6,787 nt of DNA, from NCBI GenBank assembly GCA_946401765.1, contig CAMIVJ010000151.1:1-6787 (forward strand), given 5' to 3'. Position numbers and translations under genes: made by a program. Origin of the DNA: an uncultured bacterium. GTDB lineage: Bacteria > Verrucomicrobiota > Kiritimatiellia > RFP12 > UBA1067. Position 1 is the stretch's first letter; every line of letters begins with the position of its first letter. Below are positions 6,351 to 6,787 of the stretch, one piece after another. The notes under the pieces were generated by a model, which saw only the letters and a list, made by a program, of their open reading frames with translations, did no database searches and was not told the origin of the DNA.

Positions 6351-6787
6351 CCGAAGTAGCGCAGCATCTTCACGATGAACGTCTTCAGCTCGGCGCGCGG
6401 CACGATCTTGTCGATGAAGCCGTGCGCGAGCAGATACTCGGCCGTCTGGAAGTCGGGCGGCAGCTTCTGGTGGATCGTGTTCTCGATCACGCGCCGACCG
6501 GCGAAGCCGATGAGCGCCTTCGGCTCGGTGATGTTGATGTCGCCCAGCATCGCGAAAGACGCCGAGACGCCGCCGGTGGTCGGATCAGTGAGCACGCTGA
6601 TGTAAGGAAGGCCAGCCTCCTTCACGCGCCCCACTGCGGCGGACGTCTTCGCCATCTGCATCAGCGATAGTATTCCCTCGTGCATGCGCGCGCCGCCCGA
6701 CGCGGAGCAGATGACGAGCGGGCGCCTCTCGGCAATCGCCTGCTCGCACGCGCGCGCGATGCGCTCGCCCGTGCCCGTTCCAAGCGA
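6329..6787 (-). CDS. accD: Acetyl-CoA carboxylase carboxyltransferase subunit beta (AccD), C-terminal part
   Basis: The frame is open from the right edge to the TGA at 6329, giving the last 152 residues; the start and the zinc-ribbon domain lie outside the window. Family signatures in the visible part are SASGGARMHEGILSLMQMAK (28-47), TDPTTGGVSASFAMLGD (67-83), IGFAGRRVIENTI (93-105) and AEYLLAHGFIDKIVPRAEL (116-134). AccD forms the carboxyltransferase with AccA and supplies part of the acetyl-CoA and carboxybiotin site. The Met at 6685 is internal, within the conserved SGGARM motif, and is not a start. The final residues (about GFESLKV) are encoded by the 8-bp repeat array and lie beyond the conserved domain. 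accA follows after 63 nt, so the two subunits are probably expressed together. Confidence 0.96.
   Translation of the reverse strand, partial: SLGTGTGERIARACEQAIAERRPLVICSASGGARMHEGILSLMQMAKTSAAVGRVKEAGLPYISVLTDPTTGGVSASFAMLGDINITEPKALIGFAGRRVIENTIHQKLPPDFQTAEYLLAHGFIDKIVPRAELKTFIVKMLRYFGFESLKV

Noticed and set aside
6329..6685. A 118-residue protein starting at the Met at 6685
   Set aside because: This Met lies inside the conserved SGGARM motif of AccD, and the frame stays open to the window edge, so it is an internal residue of a partial accD.

Overview
The window is a dense bacterial block in which every supportable gene lies on the minus strand, so the order of transcription runs from high to low coordinates. 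That order is: accD (5' end outside the window), accA, a small exported protein with a chagasin/I42-like core, tex, a HAD-fold protein, an exported GH28-family beta-helix protein, and the N-terminus of a second exported protein that runs off the left edge. Gaps between the genes from accD to GH28 are short (63, 20, 19, 26 and 42 nt). I see no terminator between them, so they could form one transcription unit. The only clear gap is the 98 nt before the leftmost gene, which carries a perfect TATAAT hexamer and is probably a new promoter.

The DNA is GC-rich and the Sec signal peptides look Gram-negative in style. Shine-Dalgarno sites are visible at most starts (GGAG, GGAGG, AGGA); tex has only a weak one. 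Housekeeping genes sitting beside an exported pectin-type glycosidase suggest a plant-polysaccharide-using, host- or sediment-associated bacterium. A member of the PVC group (Verrucomicrobiota/Kiritimatiellota-like) would fit. This is a low-confidence inference, because no rRNA or taxonomic marker is present.

Region by region: 6329-6787 and 5435-6265 encode the two carboxyltransferase subunits of acetyl-CoA carboxylase, which together transfer CO2 from biotin to acetyl-CoA in fatty-acid synthesis. Between them, 6272-6350 is an array of about ten 8-bp repeats. It also encodes the last residues of AccD and supplies the accA ribosome-binding site. Region 4899-5414 is the small exported protein; 2630-4879 is the RNA-binding factor Tex; 1641-2603 is an unassigned HAD-fold protein; 330-1598 is a GH28-like protein that keeps only part of the usual active site; 1-231 is an unrecognised exported protein.

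No RNA genes, CRISPR array, insertion sequence or phage genes were seen, and no gene-free stretch exceeds 300 bases. I found no convincing new multi-gene system. The most unusual items are the repeat array between accD and accA, the altered GH28 active site, the I42-like protein and the HAD protein.
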